NCBI GenBank assembly: GCA_036872755.1
Contig: JAVHNS010000002.1
Location: 2,418,001 to 2,482,000, forward strand
Length of the DNA: 64,000 nt
Reading direction: 5' to 3'
DNA from: Orbilia blumenaviensis
Lineage: Eukaryota > Ascomycota > Orbiliomycetes > Orbiliales > Orbiliaceae
The notes under the pieces are model-generated. The model was not told the DNA's origin. It saw nothing but the letters and a program-made list of their open reading frames with translations, and ran no database searches. Below, in pieces: positions 10,991 through 23,904 of the stretch (positions are counted from its first letter, which is position 1; each line of letters starts with the position of its first letter). The position numbers and the translations under genes are program-made.

Positions 10991-12655
10991 ATGGCGACCG
11001 CCGTTGGAGGCATCGCCGCTATCAACCCTGGCAAGGGTCTCGGCATTCTCAGTACTCCTCCCTCCCTTCAATTCTCTTAAAACTACTCAATACACTATGA
11101 ACAATGGTGATGGTGACGACGGTGATGGTGGCCATGGTAGTGGTCGTGTAATATGATAGTAGGAGATTATCAGTGTTAACGTGTGCTGTCTCGAAACTGG
11201 AACAGGCCTCGGGTCCTCCCTCTACGACGTCCTCTCCAAGCTCCGATCCAACCCCCTCGTCTACCCGTCCATTAACATCACATACGATGCCTCTAATCCT
11301 CTAGCTTCAACCATAGCTGTCTCCTTGGATACAAACGGAATCAGACTTAGATTCGACGGCTCCGACCAACGGTTACGGCTCATAGAAATCCTGGACTTCA
11401 ACAAGTCGAGGCTGTCCTACAATGGCGGTGAGCTCGTCCGCGCCGACGGCAACGCCCCCAGCTTCCGATCCATATATCACAAGCTCTTCGGCCCTACCTT
11501 CCCTGGCGAGTACCTCCCGGACCAGGAGACCTATGTCTTATCTTATCCAGGTGTTGCCTTCTCGTTCCCGATAGAACGTTACAGATGGGACGATAAGGTC
11601 GATTTTGTGTCCCTGCTCTCCTCATCGAGTGCTTCACCCGCCGTGAGCATGGCCATATACGCCGGTTCATCGTGGGCCGAAGCACGGAATGAGCTGTTCA
11701 CCCGTCAGGTAACCACTCCCAGGTCCCCCCTGGTGAATGCCAACTCCGCCAGGCTGTCCACTGCCAACGACGAAATCGAGCTTGTGAGGATCCATTCCGA
11801 GTCCAGAATCGAGCTTGTGCGACGTCATAACACACCCTTTTTCATAACGTTAAATTCAACCACCGCCCAGGATTTGCTCGCCGAGCTAGGTCCGCCAAGC
11901 TCTATCTACAGGAAGAACGACCATCGGTTATCGATCCACAGAACTTCCTCGGGGGTAGGGCAGAGGACGGAACATCATTATACCTCGGACTATACCGATG
12001 ATACCTCGGAGGACCAGCAGACCGATGGTGATGACGAGGAGGAGGATGATGGGACAGATGCTCGGGGCGTATCGGATTCCTCGGACTATTTCTACAACTA
12101 CTTCAACCACGGCTTCGACGTCTTCATTTCCACTTCTTCCTCTTCCTCCTCTGCTACCGGCCATCTCGCCACGAAACTTATCTTGCACGGAAATATCCCT
12201 GGTAGCTATGACTTCCAGAGATACAGGCGTGCAAGGTGGACGTTAGAGTACCTAGATACGCCATCTTACAAGGATCCGTTGACGAGTGAAATGACGTTCG
12301 ATGATATCGCAGGGAGGTTGAGGGAGAAATGGGGAGTTGCGCCGAAACCGATGCTACTCGACCGAGCGAGCGATAGTCCTAGCAGTAGTATCGAATTGCT
12401 CGGCGGGTTTGAGGATGGAGACTCTCAACTTAAGAGTAATGGGGATACGTTCAGCAATACAGGTCAGTATCACACCAGTGTCTCCTGACCAAGAAACACA
12501 AACTCCATTTTTTTTTTTTTTAAAAAAAAAAAAAAAGAGGAGAAGAAGAAGAAGAAGAAAAGTCTAACGCAAATTCGATAGAGCTCTACGGATTCCCTAA
12601 CTTGATATTTGAGGTTTTGAAGAATAGAGCCGTATGCACTTTAACGGTTTTCTGA
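10991..12655 (+). CDS. PHAF1 / UPF0183 domain protein
   Basis: Three exons: 10991-11051, 11206-12462 and 12582-12655, giving 463 residues. It belongs to the UPF0183 family (animal PHAF1/C16orf70, linked to phagophore recruitment; plant and fungal roles little known). Seen in order: MATAVGGIAAINPGKGLGIL, a GSSLYDVLSKL helix, RLRFDGSDQRLRLIEILDF, then KLFGPTFPGEYL and YVLSYPGVAFSFP, the strongest family signature, followed by FVSLLSSSSASPAVSMAIY. An acidic/Ser-rich insert interrupts the domain (about residues 285-310). The C-terminal exon adds TELYGFPNLIFEVLKNRAVC, also characteristic. The first intron has a GTACTC donor and the second a GTCAGT donor with a CTAAC branch point. The second intron contains a T14 run directly followed by an A15 run. 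Confidence 0.93.
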
Positions 12656-13353
12656 GTAAGGTAATATTGTTATACTGGCTTTTGGATGTCTACGGTGTTC
12701 ATTCGCTTTTCATCAGGTGGGAGGCTACTGGCAAGGGAGTAATACATATATTAATCGGGCAAGAAATGATAACGGCATTACGGAGCAAAGACATATGATC
12801 ACGGTTCGATTCATTCAAGGACTGGCGTTTGTTGCATGTAGTTGATACTCAAAGGATACACTTTCTCTCGAGAAGAACTCCCTCTTTTGAACCCGTGCAT
12901 TTCCCGTCCCACCAAGAGATATCACGATATCCCCTCCTTGCCATTATCAGTGACACAATCTCGCACACAACCTGGTGAATCCGGCGTGCTCTTAGATTCT
13001 TTTCCCCCTTCTCTCCCGTACACTAGTATTTTTTTCGTGAACTCATATGAATGAACCACTTCCGATGGCTTTAGCCGGCGGCATTAAGAGTAATCAGACT
13101 GTGACCAGTTATCGGCTGGTTTGCGCACGTCGCATGAGACCATATTTTGATATGACTAAGGAATGCTCCAACCAGAATGAATACACAAAAAATGACAACC
13201 AACTTCTTCCTCTGCTTCGGCTTCTTTCAACCGCCCTCAAAGCGGCAGCGGGTGCTCTGAAGCTCTTATCTGCCACCGAATACTTGTTCATACTTACCGC
13301 TATCAGCCTTCGTTCTTTTATTTGCTCTAGCATAGCTCCATTGCATCGCTGCG
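12656..13353. other. Spacer upstream of IKS1
   Basis: It holds the 3' flank of the PHAF1-like gene and the IKS1 leader. The open stretch at 13047-13361 overlaps the kinase start in another frame and has no family resemblance, so I treat it as 5' untranslated sequence. Confidence 0.5.
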
Positions 13354-16300
13354 ATGGATAGCATTGTGCCTTACCGCGGCGATAGCTCCAGTGTCGTGCT
13401 GTAAGTATTGTACCCTACATGACATCGACGCCTTGCATACCACCAATCAAGCTCCACCACATCTCCCACCAATATTTACCTCACGGCTGGGTTCGCATCG
13501 AACCGCATGCAATTCGAAGTGTTCTTTGGCTGATGGTATTACAGTCGGCACGAAAACTCCCTTGTCGTCTACGACCACCAGTCCCGTCAACTAGCGCTTC
13601 GCTCCACATCCCCACCAATACCCCACGACGCTCCCACCCTCCGCGCTCCAACATGTCCATACTGTCACCAAGGCATCTCCGAAGACCTCGCAGAGGAGAT
13701 CCGTCGCGATTCTGCTGCTTCTGCACATGCGCACGGCCATCGTAGGGACCACACATCCTCCGGCGGCGCAACTTCATCCGATGACACATCCAGCTTCATC
13801 ACGCCCGAATACTTCCGAATCCTGAGCGCACGATTATTACCAGATAGCAATATTGCGAATTCACATATTTCTCCACCCGAATCTCCGAGACGGCGGATAC
13901 CAGGTCTTGTCGGTGCCGCTACTACTGGTGGGACAGGTGCCCCGCCAAGCCCTATTGATGACGGGAGAGGTGCCACTGCAACAACGAGAGAGAGGTACGG
14001 ACGGTCTAGAAGCTCTAGTACTCATGGAATCTCGAGCTCGGCATTTAGCCCGGGGTATTTCAACCAGTTTTTTGTGAAGGAGAAGGAGCTTGGGAAGGGG
14101 GGTAAGGGTGTGGTGTTGTTGGTTCGACATGTTCTTGATGGGGTCAATTTAGGGCTTTTTGCGTGCAAGAGGGTGCCGGTCGGTATGTATTCTTGGTCAT
14201 AATGCTAGCTGATATTGTGGAAGGAGTGCTAATGGTGGTTGTGGTGTAGGCGACGATCATGAATGGCTTGCGAAGGTATTGCAGGAAGTGCAGACGCTAC
14301 AGCTGCTGTCGCATCAGAATCTAGTATCGTATAGACACGCATGGTTGGAAGATATGCAGATATCGAGTATGTCGTTCTACTGTTCCTTACTTTTGGTTAA
14401 GTAGCTGACTTTTTGAAGACTTCGGCCCAAGCGTCCCATGCGCCTTCATCCTTCAACAGGTATGCCCCGTATATCGTCGGTAGGCTCGACCTTACTAACA
14501 AACCCCAGTACTGCAATTCCGGGGACCTTCAAGACTACGTTTACGAAAAGAAATCTACCATAACAAACGACCAAATCAAGGCTCAACTACGCATGCGCCG
14601 GCTTTCTAAGAACGGACGGCCTTCCAGTGGCTCCTCGGATTCGTCTTCTCCAAAGCTTCTCCCATTTGACCAAGTCATCTCTTTTTTTAGGGATATTGCA
14701 TCTGGCTTGAATCATTTACACTCCAACGGCCTAATTCATCGAGATCTAAAGCCTTCGAACTGTCTATTACATGATACCGGCGTACCGGGATCCGAGTTAC
14801 GAGTTCTCGTAAGCGATTTTGGCGAAGTACAGCGTGAAGATGCGACAAGGCGGTCCACAGGGGCCACAGGGACGATATCATATTGTGCGCCAGAGGTGCT
14901 ACGTCGAGGTGATTACTTTACTCCCCACACTCCAATCGCGATAACCACTTAAGTTATTTGCAATTGGAGTGTGAAAAAAAATTATTAGAAGTATTAAAAA
15001 AGACTACATGAGCTTAACTTCTCTTAACGTTCCCCCCTCCTCTTCCCTTCCCGGGTCCTCACCGGGTCTGGTTGAGGGGGGTTGGGCCGTTGTTTTTTAT
15101 ATATACTATTACAGTCGGACCAAACGGTGAACTCGGAAACTTTTCGACGAAATCGGATATTTTCTCCCTCGGGATGATACTCCATTTTATGTGCTTCGCA
15201 AAGCTACCGTATCTCAACAGCGACGAGGAGAACGAAGAAAACGAAGAGATTGATAAGCTGAGAGAGGAAATCTCCGGATGGTTAGGGTATGGAAGTGCAC
15301 CATACGATAAGTATAGGAGCAGTCGTGTGGATATTCCTGAGAAACTGTTTAGGAGCTTGGGAAGGTTGTTGAGTGTGGAACCGGCGAAGAGGCCGAGTGC
15401 TGCTGATATTCTGGGAGGGATTAGAGGGGAGTTCGGATTTGCGGAGGATGGTGTTTCGAGGGTATACCCCTTTTTATATACCCCAATGCTCCCGATTTTA
15501 TTGCCGCAATGCTACTATACCGGGGGTTTTATCTCGAAAGAACATTTGCTAATTTATTAGTTGCAGCGAACGCCCGTATCTCCGAAACCACCGAACCTGA
15601 CCCTAGCAGACGACGGTCGGTTCCACAGGATCTCGCCGGTTCCAAGTGGTCCAACCACCCCGGTCCCATCCAACTCCATAACACGCGCTCGGAACGGCCC
15701 GCTCTCAGGGAAACAACATACCCGAAAATCGTCAAAACTCCGAGAAATAACGAGTCAATTCAACCTTCCCGAACCAGACAGTCCTGGCTCATCACATAAT
15801 GGCAATGCAAGCCCAGGCGAGATTTTTGGAGGACCGTTGGAACCTAGGGTCGGGAGTCCACACCAACGGGTGACGGTCAATAACGACTATAGCGGTTCTT
15901 CGTCAGAAGCTGAAGGCCCTCTCGTGCCAGTTAGGACATTGAGCTCGAGTTTGATATTGAGGCCTAAAGTCGGTACATCACCGCGTGCATTACCGGAACA
16001 ACCGCATTTTTCGGATGACGACGATGATGACGACGATGATTATGAAAGTATGATGGACTTTGGGATTGGAATTGAGATGGCGAATAGTGGGGGAAGCGGG
16101 AGGAGGAGCATGGTTATGGCGACTGGGAAGGAAATGAAGCTACCGGCTTTGACGGCGTCTGCGATTGTAGGCGGTAGTAGGACTGTATGGTGGGTTAGAG
16201 CTATGCCACAGGTTTGGCTGGGGTTCAAGGTTCTGTTGTTCTTTGTGAAGGTGGGTTCCTTATATGGCACTGAAAAGTGGGGAAGAGGGGCTGATTTTGA

Positions 16301-16672
16301 CAGGTATTCTCGGTCATGGGGAGATGCTCGCCGGTTACGCCGAATCCATGGGTATTTAACTCATTGTTAATGCTGGCACTAGTGGATTTATTCGGGTATG
16401 TACCTTTCCATTACGTTCCATTCTTCTCATTATATACTCCTCCTTTTCAGAGCGGGGTAGTTTTAAAAAATAATATACAATGCAAGTGCGGGGACTAACC
16501 ACGACATTCCGCGGGAAGCGGGGATAGTCCATTTCTCGTTACGACTGCTTTATTACTTGTACTGCATGTGGCTGCTTATTATGTCGCTTTAAAGTTCGAT
16601 GCCTTATGCGCGACGGGTGGAGGTGGAAGGCTGCAGTTTCTGCAGCTGGGGTGGGCTGCGGTTGGGGAGTGA
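13354..16672 (+). CDS. IKS1: Serine/threonine protein kinase Iks1
   Basis: Nine exons: 13354-13400, 13545-14182, 14250-14366, 14419-14459, 14509-14908, 15115-15461, 15567-16250, 16304-16395, 16519-16672, encoding 839 residues. The N-terminus reads MDSIVPYRGDSSSVVLRHEN, then VVYDHQSRQL and CPYCHQ (about residue 50), the zinc-ribbon-like start of fungal Iks1. The kinase domain shows GKGGKGVV (about 198), the VAIK-type lysine in FACKRV (about 222), HRDLKPSN (about 357), DFG (about 384) and APE (about 408). The link to the C-lobe exon VGPNGELGNFSTKSDIFSLG crosses a 206-nt intron. The C-terminal part has Ser/Pro-rich linkers, a run of nine Asp, and hydrophobic segments near residues 745-765 and 792-812 (PFLVTTALLLVLHVAAYYVA), suggesting membrane attachment. 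The family is known in yeast but its substrates are not. All exon phases close. The last acceptor (GGGAAG at 16518) is the least certain junction. Confidence 0.94.
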
Positions 16673-17909
16673 GGGGCAGATAAGAGAAGAGAGAAATTGT
16701 TTTTACTTGTATCAAATCTGCGGGGTAGTTCATTGAATGTTTAAAAGTAATGGCTACTTTCGATTCATAGCGGGTGTGGTTCCTTTTTTCCTTTTACTTC
16801 ATTTTTATGATATGGCGGTGGTTAAGTGCTTTTAGAGCGTGGGACGTTCGTTCGTTATTAACCTCTTTCATCATCATCATCATCATCATCACCATCACCA
16901 CTATTGTCTTTTCGTTCAATCTCTATCATTCCCTTTCGGGGAAAAACGCACTCATTCACGCATTCATTCATTCACTTTTAAATTCCTTTTCTATCAAATG
17001 GGTATCGAGAAAAGTGGGTCCTCTTCAAAAGCTGGCTGATGAAGGAGAACTCTCAGTTTTATATTCTGTTCTCTATGCTACGCACAATACATGTTTGGAA
17101 GGGGTTCGTGTAGTCTTTTTCCCCTCCCTCGCTCTCTTTTCTGTGTTGAAAAAAGGAAAGCGAGAGAGCAGCAAAAATAATGAAACGAAACGAAACGAAA
17201 TGGATATATGAAAGTTATGACTCCAGATCTATGCTTCAAAAAGCATCTGTATTGAGGGATGTGTTAGCTGTTGTGTACCAATGCTTGTAGGACCGTGTGT
17301 TGTGGCCGGAGTTATCCAGATCTATACTAGACCACCAAGGGTATGGTTCCCGTCGATTACGCCAGACGCTGGGTCCTTTCTCGTTCGGAATACATCCGGA
17401 AGGGCCTGTGTGCTGTTTAAGGTTTTTTTGGTGGAACATCATTTGCCGGACTTGAAATTACCAATCGCGACGTCGTGTCCTGTGGTCCTGTGTTGATATC
17501 GAAGGATACAAGATCCTAGAATTCCAACAAAGTAGAATAGAACCTCTAGCAATGTAGAGCCTAAGAATGCAAAGCTCAAATATAAATATATGGGAGAAGT
17601 GTATGAGAGAAACAAAGACCATTTGCTGTAGGCATGTAGCACCTGCAGCTCGTAATAACCGGGTTTGTGGTATTTTCGTTTGAAGCGGGTTGTAAAAGAA
17701 GGGTTTGAATAATATAAAAGTGTTGATAAGAAAAAACGCCTTAACTTGGGCTTAAGCTAAGATCAAAAGAGAGAGGCCGTGTTTGGCTAGCAGTCGGCGC
17801 TGAGAGCCGGTTTCTGGACTATACCATGCTATTACAGCTGGTGGTGGTTATTTACCACCGGTACAGCTGGACCCGCCCGACCCTGATATTTCAGATCGTA
17901 CTCCTGCGC
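16673..17909. other. End of the housekeeping island
   Basis: 3' flank of IKS1. It has a CAT/CAC trinucleotide tract near 16868-16900 and a GAAAC repeat near 17183-17200. An open frame at 17281-17496 has no splice context or recognisable content. From here rightward, recognised housekeeping genes stop. Confidence 0.5.
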
Positions 17910-18056
17910 TCACGTCGCCTTTGGAGACTCTGGATCGAATCTGAGGCCGACCGGAGAGGTAGCCGCGACTGTTGGTCTGCGAACCGGTTCAGGTCTTGTT
18001 GGAGCTACGAGTGAAGGTTCAGGTCTTGTTGTGGGTGTGGGTTTGGGAGCGACCAT
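17910..18056 (-). CDS. Short Pro-rich protein with decapeptide repeat
   Basis: ATG at 18056, 48 codons to a TGA at 17910: MVAPKPTPTTRPEPSLVAPT followed by RPEPVRRPTV and an Ala/Ser/Pro tail. The coding strand upstream is a clear pyrimidine-rich leader (about 18060-18125), as at real fungal starts. A 30-bp direct repeat (17986-18000 and 18016-18030) encodes the repeated TRPEP block. Near the end the sequence GAC-GTGAGC could be a splice donor, so the TGA may lie in an intron and the gene may be longer; I found no convincing acceptor. It resembles the Pro-rich genes further right in size and composition, but function is unknown. Confidence 0.4.
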   Translation of the reverse strand: MVAPKPTPTTRPEPSLVAPTRPEPVRRPTVAATSPVGLRFDPESPKAT

Positions 18057-21000
18057 AGTTTTAAAAGGGTTTTTAGGCCTAGAACGAGAGAACGAGAGAG
18101 GTATAGAGATGGAAATGGAGAGTGAGAGTAGTTCGAAGGGTGTAGCCGTCTCGTGATGTGATTGAAGTTGTGGTGACGCTGTAGTATCGCCGTGGTGTCA
18201 GATTTGAGCCTGCTACTTTTTTTAAGGGTGACGACGGCTTTGAGTATTAGCTGCACGAGAGGAAAAAGGGATGATCGGGGTAGAATGTAAAAGGTGAAAA
18301 AATGAAGAATGAAACTGTGATTTTTGGAAGTGCTACATGCAAAGTGTCGCGATATTGCAAAGAAACTGGTGATATTTTCGCGCGTTTTGAATGGGGATAG
18401 GTTTGAAACCTTCGAAGGAATGGGATATTTGGACACTTACAGTTCGAGGGCTACTTTGAAAGACGATGAATATGATCAAGAAGATGACGAGTAAGACAGT
18501 AAAGATTTGATAGATCTTGAGAATGAAGGAGATTCGACATAAAATTATGAATATGAAAGCAAAACTCTGTCCGAGGTTCTCGAGTATGGCAAGAATGTCT
18601 TCTGAACAAACCTAACAAGAATTTTGCAAGCCTCAGGTGGGATCATGCAGATTTTTTGCTGGAGGCTGCTGGAGGACAGACAGAGAGTATGGGAAGAAAA
18701 ATTGGGGGGCGACCCGGCTGCAATCGACCCGCCCATCCTCCGAGACACGGCTGAGCTCGAGGCTCACGAAGAGAAAAAAACAGTGTATAACATACATGCA
18801 AGGGGCTGGAACATGGAACGGATTTTCTTTTTCGGCTGAGGAGGAGGAGGAGGAGGAGGAGGAGGAGGAGGAGGAGGAGGAGGAGGAAGAAAGGCCGTGA
18901 TTACCAATGCATACCTAGGTAATAGCTTCAGAAGTCCGAATTGTCAAAAAGCCACCGTTGCAATGAAAGCTACGCTCTCACTTTATGGTATATCACACGC
19001 AGGATGCTGTCTTTCGAATTGAACCAGTCTAAGCCGATCCGTTTCCGAGGATCAGTGCTCCTCCTGATGCGAGGTTTTGGGCCATTGATCCTCAGCTTTG
19101 AAACGGCTTCCCGTTCAGACAATGATCTCGTAGGTATGAATCTTGCCTGCAGAATGTCAAAGGATTTGTTTCGCGCCTGCAGGACGGCTCGTTAATGGTA
19201 ATGTGTGAACTATTCCGTGTGCCGCTCGTGAACTCAACGAACCACCGGCTTGCTTTTTTTTCGCGGTGCAAACTTAGATGCAAACTTTTCACCAGCTATC
19301 AAACGAAGGATAACCATAACCCGGCCAAAGAAGATATCCCGAGGAGGACATGAGTAAGACGATATGTTAGCAAGGCACATTCCGGCTCGAGCTCTGTATG
19401 CGCGAGATAGCTGCAGGAATCAACTTGAAGTTGGGGTCAAATATAAAATCTATCAAAGGCTAAACATCGAACACCCCTTGTTCGGAATGCCGATAAACCA
19501 ATTGTCGCTTCACCACTCGTGAAGGATTAACACTAGCAATGATATACCCCAGCGAAGGGAGCAAAGATGAAATTAGTTTTATGTAGGATGCACATGAAGC
19601 ATAGCAGCGCGAGACTTACCAGCTAGGACAATCGGTCCAACCATATCCCGTAGCCTATGAATTGAAGTACTTTAACCGTTGCTCCGCAGGCGGCCCATCC
19701 CGAAGCCAGCTGCAAGATAGGCATCCATAGAAGGGAACAGAAGAGGGCGAAGGAGATACAGTAGGTTCCTTGCGACGGAGACATTTTGGGGCGCTTTTGA
19801 GCTAGAAATCACATTCCACCGTATGCAGTTGGCTGCAGGTGGATCCACCACAGGATATGATCAAGGCAGGGTTGGTTAAACTATACAAACCGGTAAAATG
19901 AGAGCACCAAAGTTTGGGCGTCAATGCTGAGAATGATTTAGGACGGGTTGAAAACAGAGAGCGCTTCCTAAAAGGGTTCAACCTCTCGATTTATTCAAAA
20001 AGATTTAATACCAGTTGGTCTCGTAGACCATTCTTCCTCTCAATGAGTGGTCAGAGAGTGGCCTCTAGGGACGATTAACGTGTTCTCGAATACGGAGGCG
20101 TGTCAAAGGCAGTATGCACTGCATCTATCTGCCTATTGTTCCAGGTAGGCTGCGGGCGGTTAGCTGTTCATACATTTGTAGCGGAAAACGGGCTTTAACC
20201 TCCGGCCCATCTGTTGCTTTACATAACATTAACATCTTCTAAAACTTCTTTTGAGATATCATTTTAAAGTGAAAGTAATTGAAATGGTATAAAATATTTT
20301 TGCCTTATTAAGGTGAATAAAGGCGACCGAGATTGCTAGGCTTCAGCATGTGCATATCCTGTAAAGGACGGTGGTAGCCACCCTTTGCTTAGCCAAACAA
20401 TATTGTGGTTCAATTGGCCAATAGAATAAATTAAAAAATGCAACCCACAGGCAAAGTGTTCCAGAGCCGACGAAAGTTACTCAATGCGGTCCCGCAGCAT
20501 CATAGATTTGATAGCCTTGCTGTGTTGTAGTTGCGGCACAGTCTAATTTCATCATACATGATGCACGGTCCGTCGTAGGTTGTCCTCGTGGCCTTCAATC
20601 CAATAGTCCACATGCATATAGGTAAGTACCTTGTAATTTTCAAAGCTGCCTTACGGCCGTGTGACCTGTTTGCATTGGACGATCGTACAAGCAGAAAACC
20701 AGGGAAGATGCGCTCCTGGATTCATGGGAAAAATATGCATGTGTAACCCGATGTCAGTATCTCTATCAATTTTTGGGCACACAGTCATTGAGAAAGCTCC
20801 AAGATCCCGAAGTGCATGCTTTTGAATTGGAGCTCGAGCTCGAGCTTGAGCCTTCTCCTGTCGGCAGCTGTTCTAACTCAAGCTAATATGCATGCATACC
20901 TTATATACGCATATGCGCATGTGAGTATCGACGTGGAGATTAAACGGAAGAACAATGCTATCTATGCATAGAGAGGTGGGTCTATAGGCCCAGAAATTGA

Positions 21001-21665
21001 TCCTACAGGTACAACGTACTTTAGCACAGCTCGATCGATGGTGTATATTTGCGACATCGCAGAACGCTAGTAGTGCCAGTATTTTATTTCAGATTCTGCT
21101 CGTTCCGAACGTTTCATGGATTCCCATCTGCCGATACTGTTCCAGGTTTCTAATTGATTGAAGACATCTCAGGTAGGATATATCTTGATTGGTCTAAGTA
21201 TGGCATTTTACAATCCTCATTCTTCAGAGGAACAGCCTATCATCACTTCTTTAGGATGAACTGTCCAATCACTTCTAGATAGACCAATGGGCTTTAGGGA
21301 GAAACCGGAACATCAGATAAGGTTGTCTCATGATGGGCCTGGCACTTCCAAGGTGGCGTATTTCGGGTCTCTTTAGGATATTCCAATTGGTCGTTATGGT
21401 GTAAGAGTTGTTAGCTTCACATCATCAAGAATTCTCCATTTTCATCAGGCCTGATATATAGTTCATTATTCGCATCTTAGCAAATTGCAATATAATTTCC
21501 CTCATCTTCATAAAGCATCGTTTTGGCTGACTTTAATTTTGTTTAACCCGCAAAACTCTTGCGGTGGACCCTAAGTTGCGTCCTATTATTTCCATCCCAA
21601 AATTACACCCTAGTGCATTTTGTCACGGGTTCTCGGCCCTCCTGCAATAGTAAATAGTACCAAGA
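18057..21665. other. Gene-poor stretch at the start of the archipelago
   Basis: No gene I can support. Visible items are a GAG repeat (18838-18887), a partial dispersed-motif copy (about 20016-20030), and a TATA-like element near 20290 with a short ATG frame at 20438 (30 codons, MQPTGKVFQSRRKLLNAVPQ) too weak to call. A cluster of GCATATGC-like palindromes lies near 20890-20925. The base composition is more even and TA-rich than in the island. Confidence 0.45.
18838..18887 (+). repeat. GAG/GGA trinucleotide microsatellite
   Basis: About 17 uninterrupted GAG units. The long Glu run it would encode is not part of any supported gene. Confidence 0.95.
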
Positions 21666-21767
21666 TTAATTAATCTGCGCAGCTGACGGCAGAGTGCGGG
21701 GATGTGGGGGCAGTATGGGCTGGGGAGTTCCAATTGAGGAATACTTAACCTCTCGAAGACGATTCAT
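21666..21767 (-). CDS. Very short Pro-rich ORF
   Basis: ATG at 21767 and stop at 21666 give 33 residues: MNRLREVKYSSIGTPQPILP then PHPRTLPSAAQIN. It has the same flavour as the other Pro-rich loci. A GTTAAGT directly after codon 6 could be a donor, in which case the alternative downstream frame (also Pro-rich, ending SCAD) might be used. No leader or TATA box is obvious. Included because composition and neighbourhood fit the family; it may be a relic. Confidence 0.22.
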   Translation of the reverse strand: MNRLREVKYSSIGTPQPILPPHPRTLPSAAQIN

Positions 21768-22350
21768 GAGTTTATTTAGAGACTGAGGATAAACTCAGTC
21801 CACGTCAGACATATCCACCTTTCAGTTGAGTCACTGGACGTTGTTACGGTCTCGTTTGCCTTTCATACGACCTTTGGCCGTCGGAACCCGCCGATGACGA
21901 CCCGATACTGTGGTTGGGTCCTACTCATATATATTGAAATAGTCGTACTAAACACAGAGTACTGCAGAATCCACGAACGTTCCCCCGGTACATAGCATTC
22001 CAATGCACAAAGTCATGCTCGACAGAACAGCCTTAAACCTAAATCCAAAGGAGTAACGCCTATTCTAGAGTTAATCTCCAAGGCTCCTTCTCGTCCTTAC
22101 TCTAGATATACGCTGATTGGAAGAAGCATCAAGGCAATCGACCGATTAAACCTTGCGCTCGGTCCGTCCGTACACATCACAGTAATTGTCACGAGCTCAG
22201 GAGCACGAGTCGGCATACCGGCAGATCTCAACCATCATTAATTCCGGAATTGTTTTCAACTCTGCTGGCCGATGCGTAGGCGTCGCACTCGGACGGTATA
22301 TTCCGTGAACAACGGATTATATCCCCCAGGATAGACCGCAGTTCAAGGGA

Positions 22351-22578
22351 ATGCAACAATTCGATCGTTTCTACCACTTGCATATCCGAATTCTAGACTC
22401 TTCTATAGTGATCCAAGGCAAACTGGATTATATCAATTTCGACCGCCATTGCAGATTCTACGGTTGGTACCACGTCTCAGCAGCAATAAAAGATGAATTG
22501 AAGCGTTTAGCGCTAGGATATCGAAAAATAGCTAGTCCTTGTAGTCCTCCAGGACTTATTTTTACATCCAAGCTCTGA
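22351..22578 (+). CDS. Hypothetical small protein
   Basis: Real ATG start, 75 residues, no introns needed. The central part (KLDYINFDRHCRFYGWYHVS then AAIKDELKRLALGYRKI) looks like folded-protein sequence with an amphipathic helix. TA-rich sequence lies just upstream. I recognise no family. It could be a single exon of something larger. Confidence 0.25.
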   Translation: MQQFDRFYHLHIRILDSSIVIQGKLDYINFDRHCRFYGWYHVSAAIKDELKRLALGYRKIASPCSPPGLIFTSKL

Positions 22579-23904
22579 CATCACCTCCTCTCGCACTAGA
22601 AAACGTATAAAGTTAGGTCCCAAATATAGTCATAATATGTATCCTCTTTAATTTAGCCGCAGCTTCAGTAATCTTCGAGGTTTCTCTATTTTATATCTTA
22701 GGATCCTGCATAAGTCGCGCGCTCGAATAATAAATCAATCAAGTACATCATTCTTAAGAGCCAGTTATGTTCCCCATGGTTGATTTTTACATGTGATGGG
22801 TTTAATTCCGCTCAATAACTATGCACTTTGACTCCCCTTCCCTACGATGTTATAGTAACACGCTACATAGAGGCTATATAATTCGTGATACCAATTTTAA
22901 ATTGTCTCGGAAGTGTGATATAAATCGATTGGTTTACAGAGGACCACGCGCATGAAGATTGATGTACGTGAACGTCTCGCGTTTTTCTAGGATCTCGCGG
23001 AGAAGAATGAGCTCTGTCTAATGGAAATAACTCAAACCATTCGGGAAACCGGAGTGAGAGAATCAAGTTAATCGATTCAATGCCCAATTCCTCTAAGCTT
23101 CGCAGGTTTGATTACCTCCCCTCGGCCCGGTGTTCTTTTAGCTGATATATCAACTAGAGACTGTTAGGCGAAGAGGCTGTTCGTTTTACTATATCTGACC
23201 CGATCCCCATTATATGCCTAACAGAAACGCCTGGAAATGCCTGTGAAGTTGGGGAAATATCACATTAGCATCGTACTCGCCCGCGAAGGTTATCGTGGAT
23301 AATACGTTAGGAATGTTCTCGTCCGCCAGGACCCAGGACATCGTATGTTTGCCTTATAGCCAAAGACTACGATTTTATATGTTAAACGGCCCCCCCGATA
23401 GACTAGTGCGGATGCACTAGTCTTACGCATTCTTGGGCCTTCGCTTACAATCTAACGTTTCTGTGGTTTCAAGGGCCAAGCGCATGTCCTAGCCGTTCTT
23501 TATACCACCAAAGGATGCCCCCCCCCTCGAAAAAAACAAGTAAAAAATTTCGCCAATTTCCGGGTCGGGCAATTATTTTTTCCAGGCACCATCCTGGCCT
23601 TCTTTAGCCAGCCAGGAATAGTGCTGCAAGTCATATGCATGGCTTTGGTTGTGCTACAATCGATTCTTGTGTACACATGTTTTCGAGTCCATCCTACCAA
23701 ACTTTTCTATATTTAATTCGAGTAAGCTCGTTATCACAATTATCTAAAGAATCCCCATCATGGGTGCCTATTCCTAGGCTGTGAACTAGTTATCAATCTT
23801 CCTGGAGGATTGCTGAGATATCCTACGCTGAATAACTTTACACTCCTTTCGGACTTTCCATTGGCCTATCCGTCGATGGATGGTATTCTATAAAAGGACC
23901 ATGG
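22579..23904. other. Stretch without a supported gene
   Basis: Several stop-rich frames. A possible acceptor at about 23106 is followed by a short Pro-containing frame (ITSPRPGVLLADIS) that may be a decayed relative of the Pro-rich exons, but no first exon was found. Confidence 0.35.

Noticed and set aside
11928..12188. Minus-strand frame opposite the PHAF1-like exon
   Set aside because: Shadow of the acidic/Ser-rich insert of the real gene.
16839..17039. His-run protein downstream of IKS1
   Set aside because: Product of a CAT/CAC microsatellite, with no splice or promoter context.
18005..18436. 143-codon minus-strand open frame
   Set aside because: It reads through the pyrimidine-rich leader of the Pro-rich ORF at 18056 in a different frame. 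Ser/Phe/His-rich leader-type translation without family resemblance.
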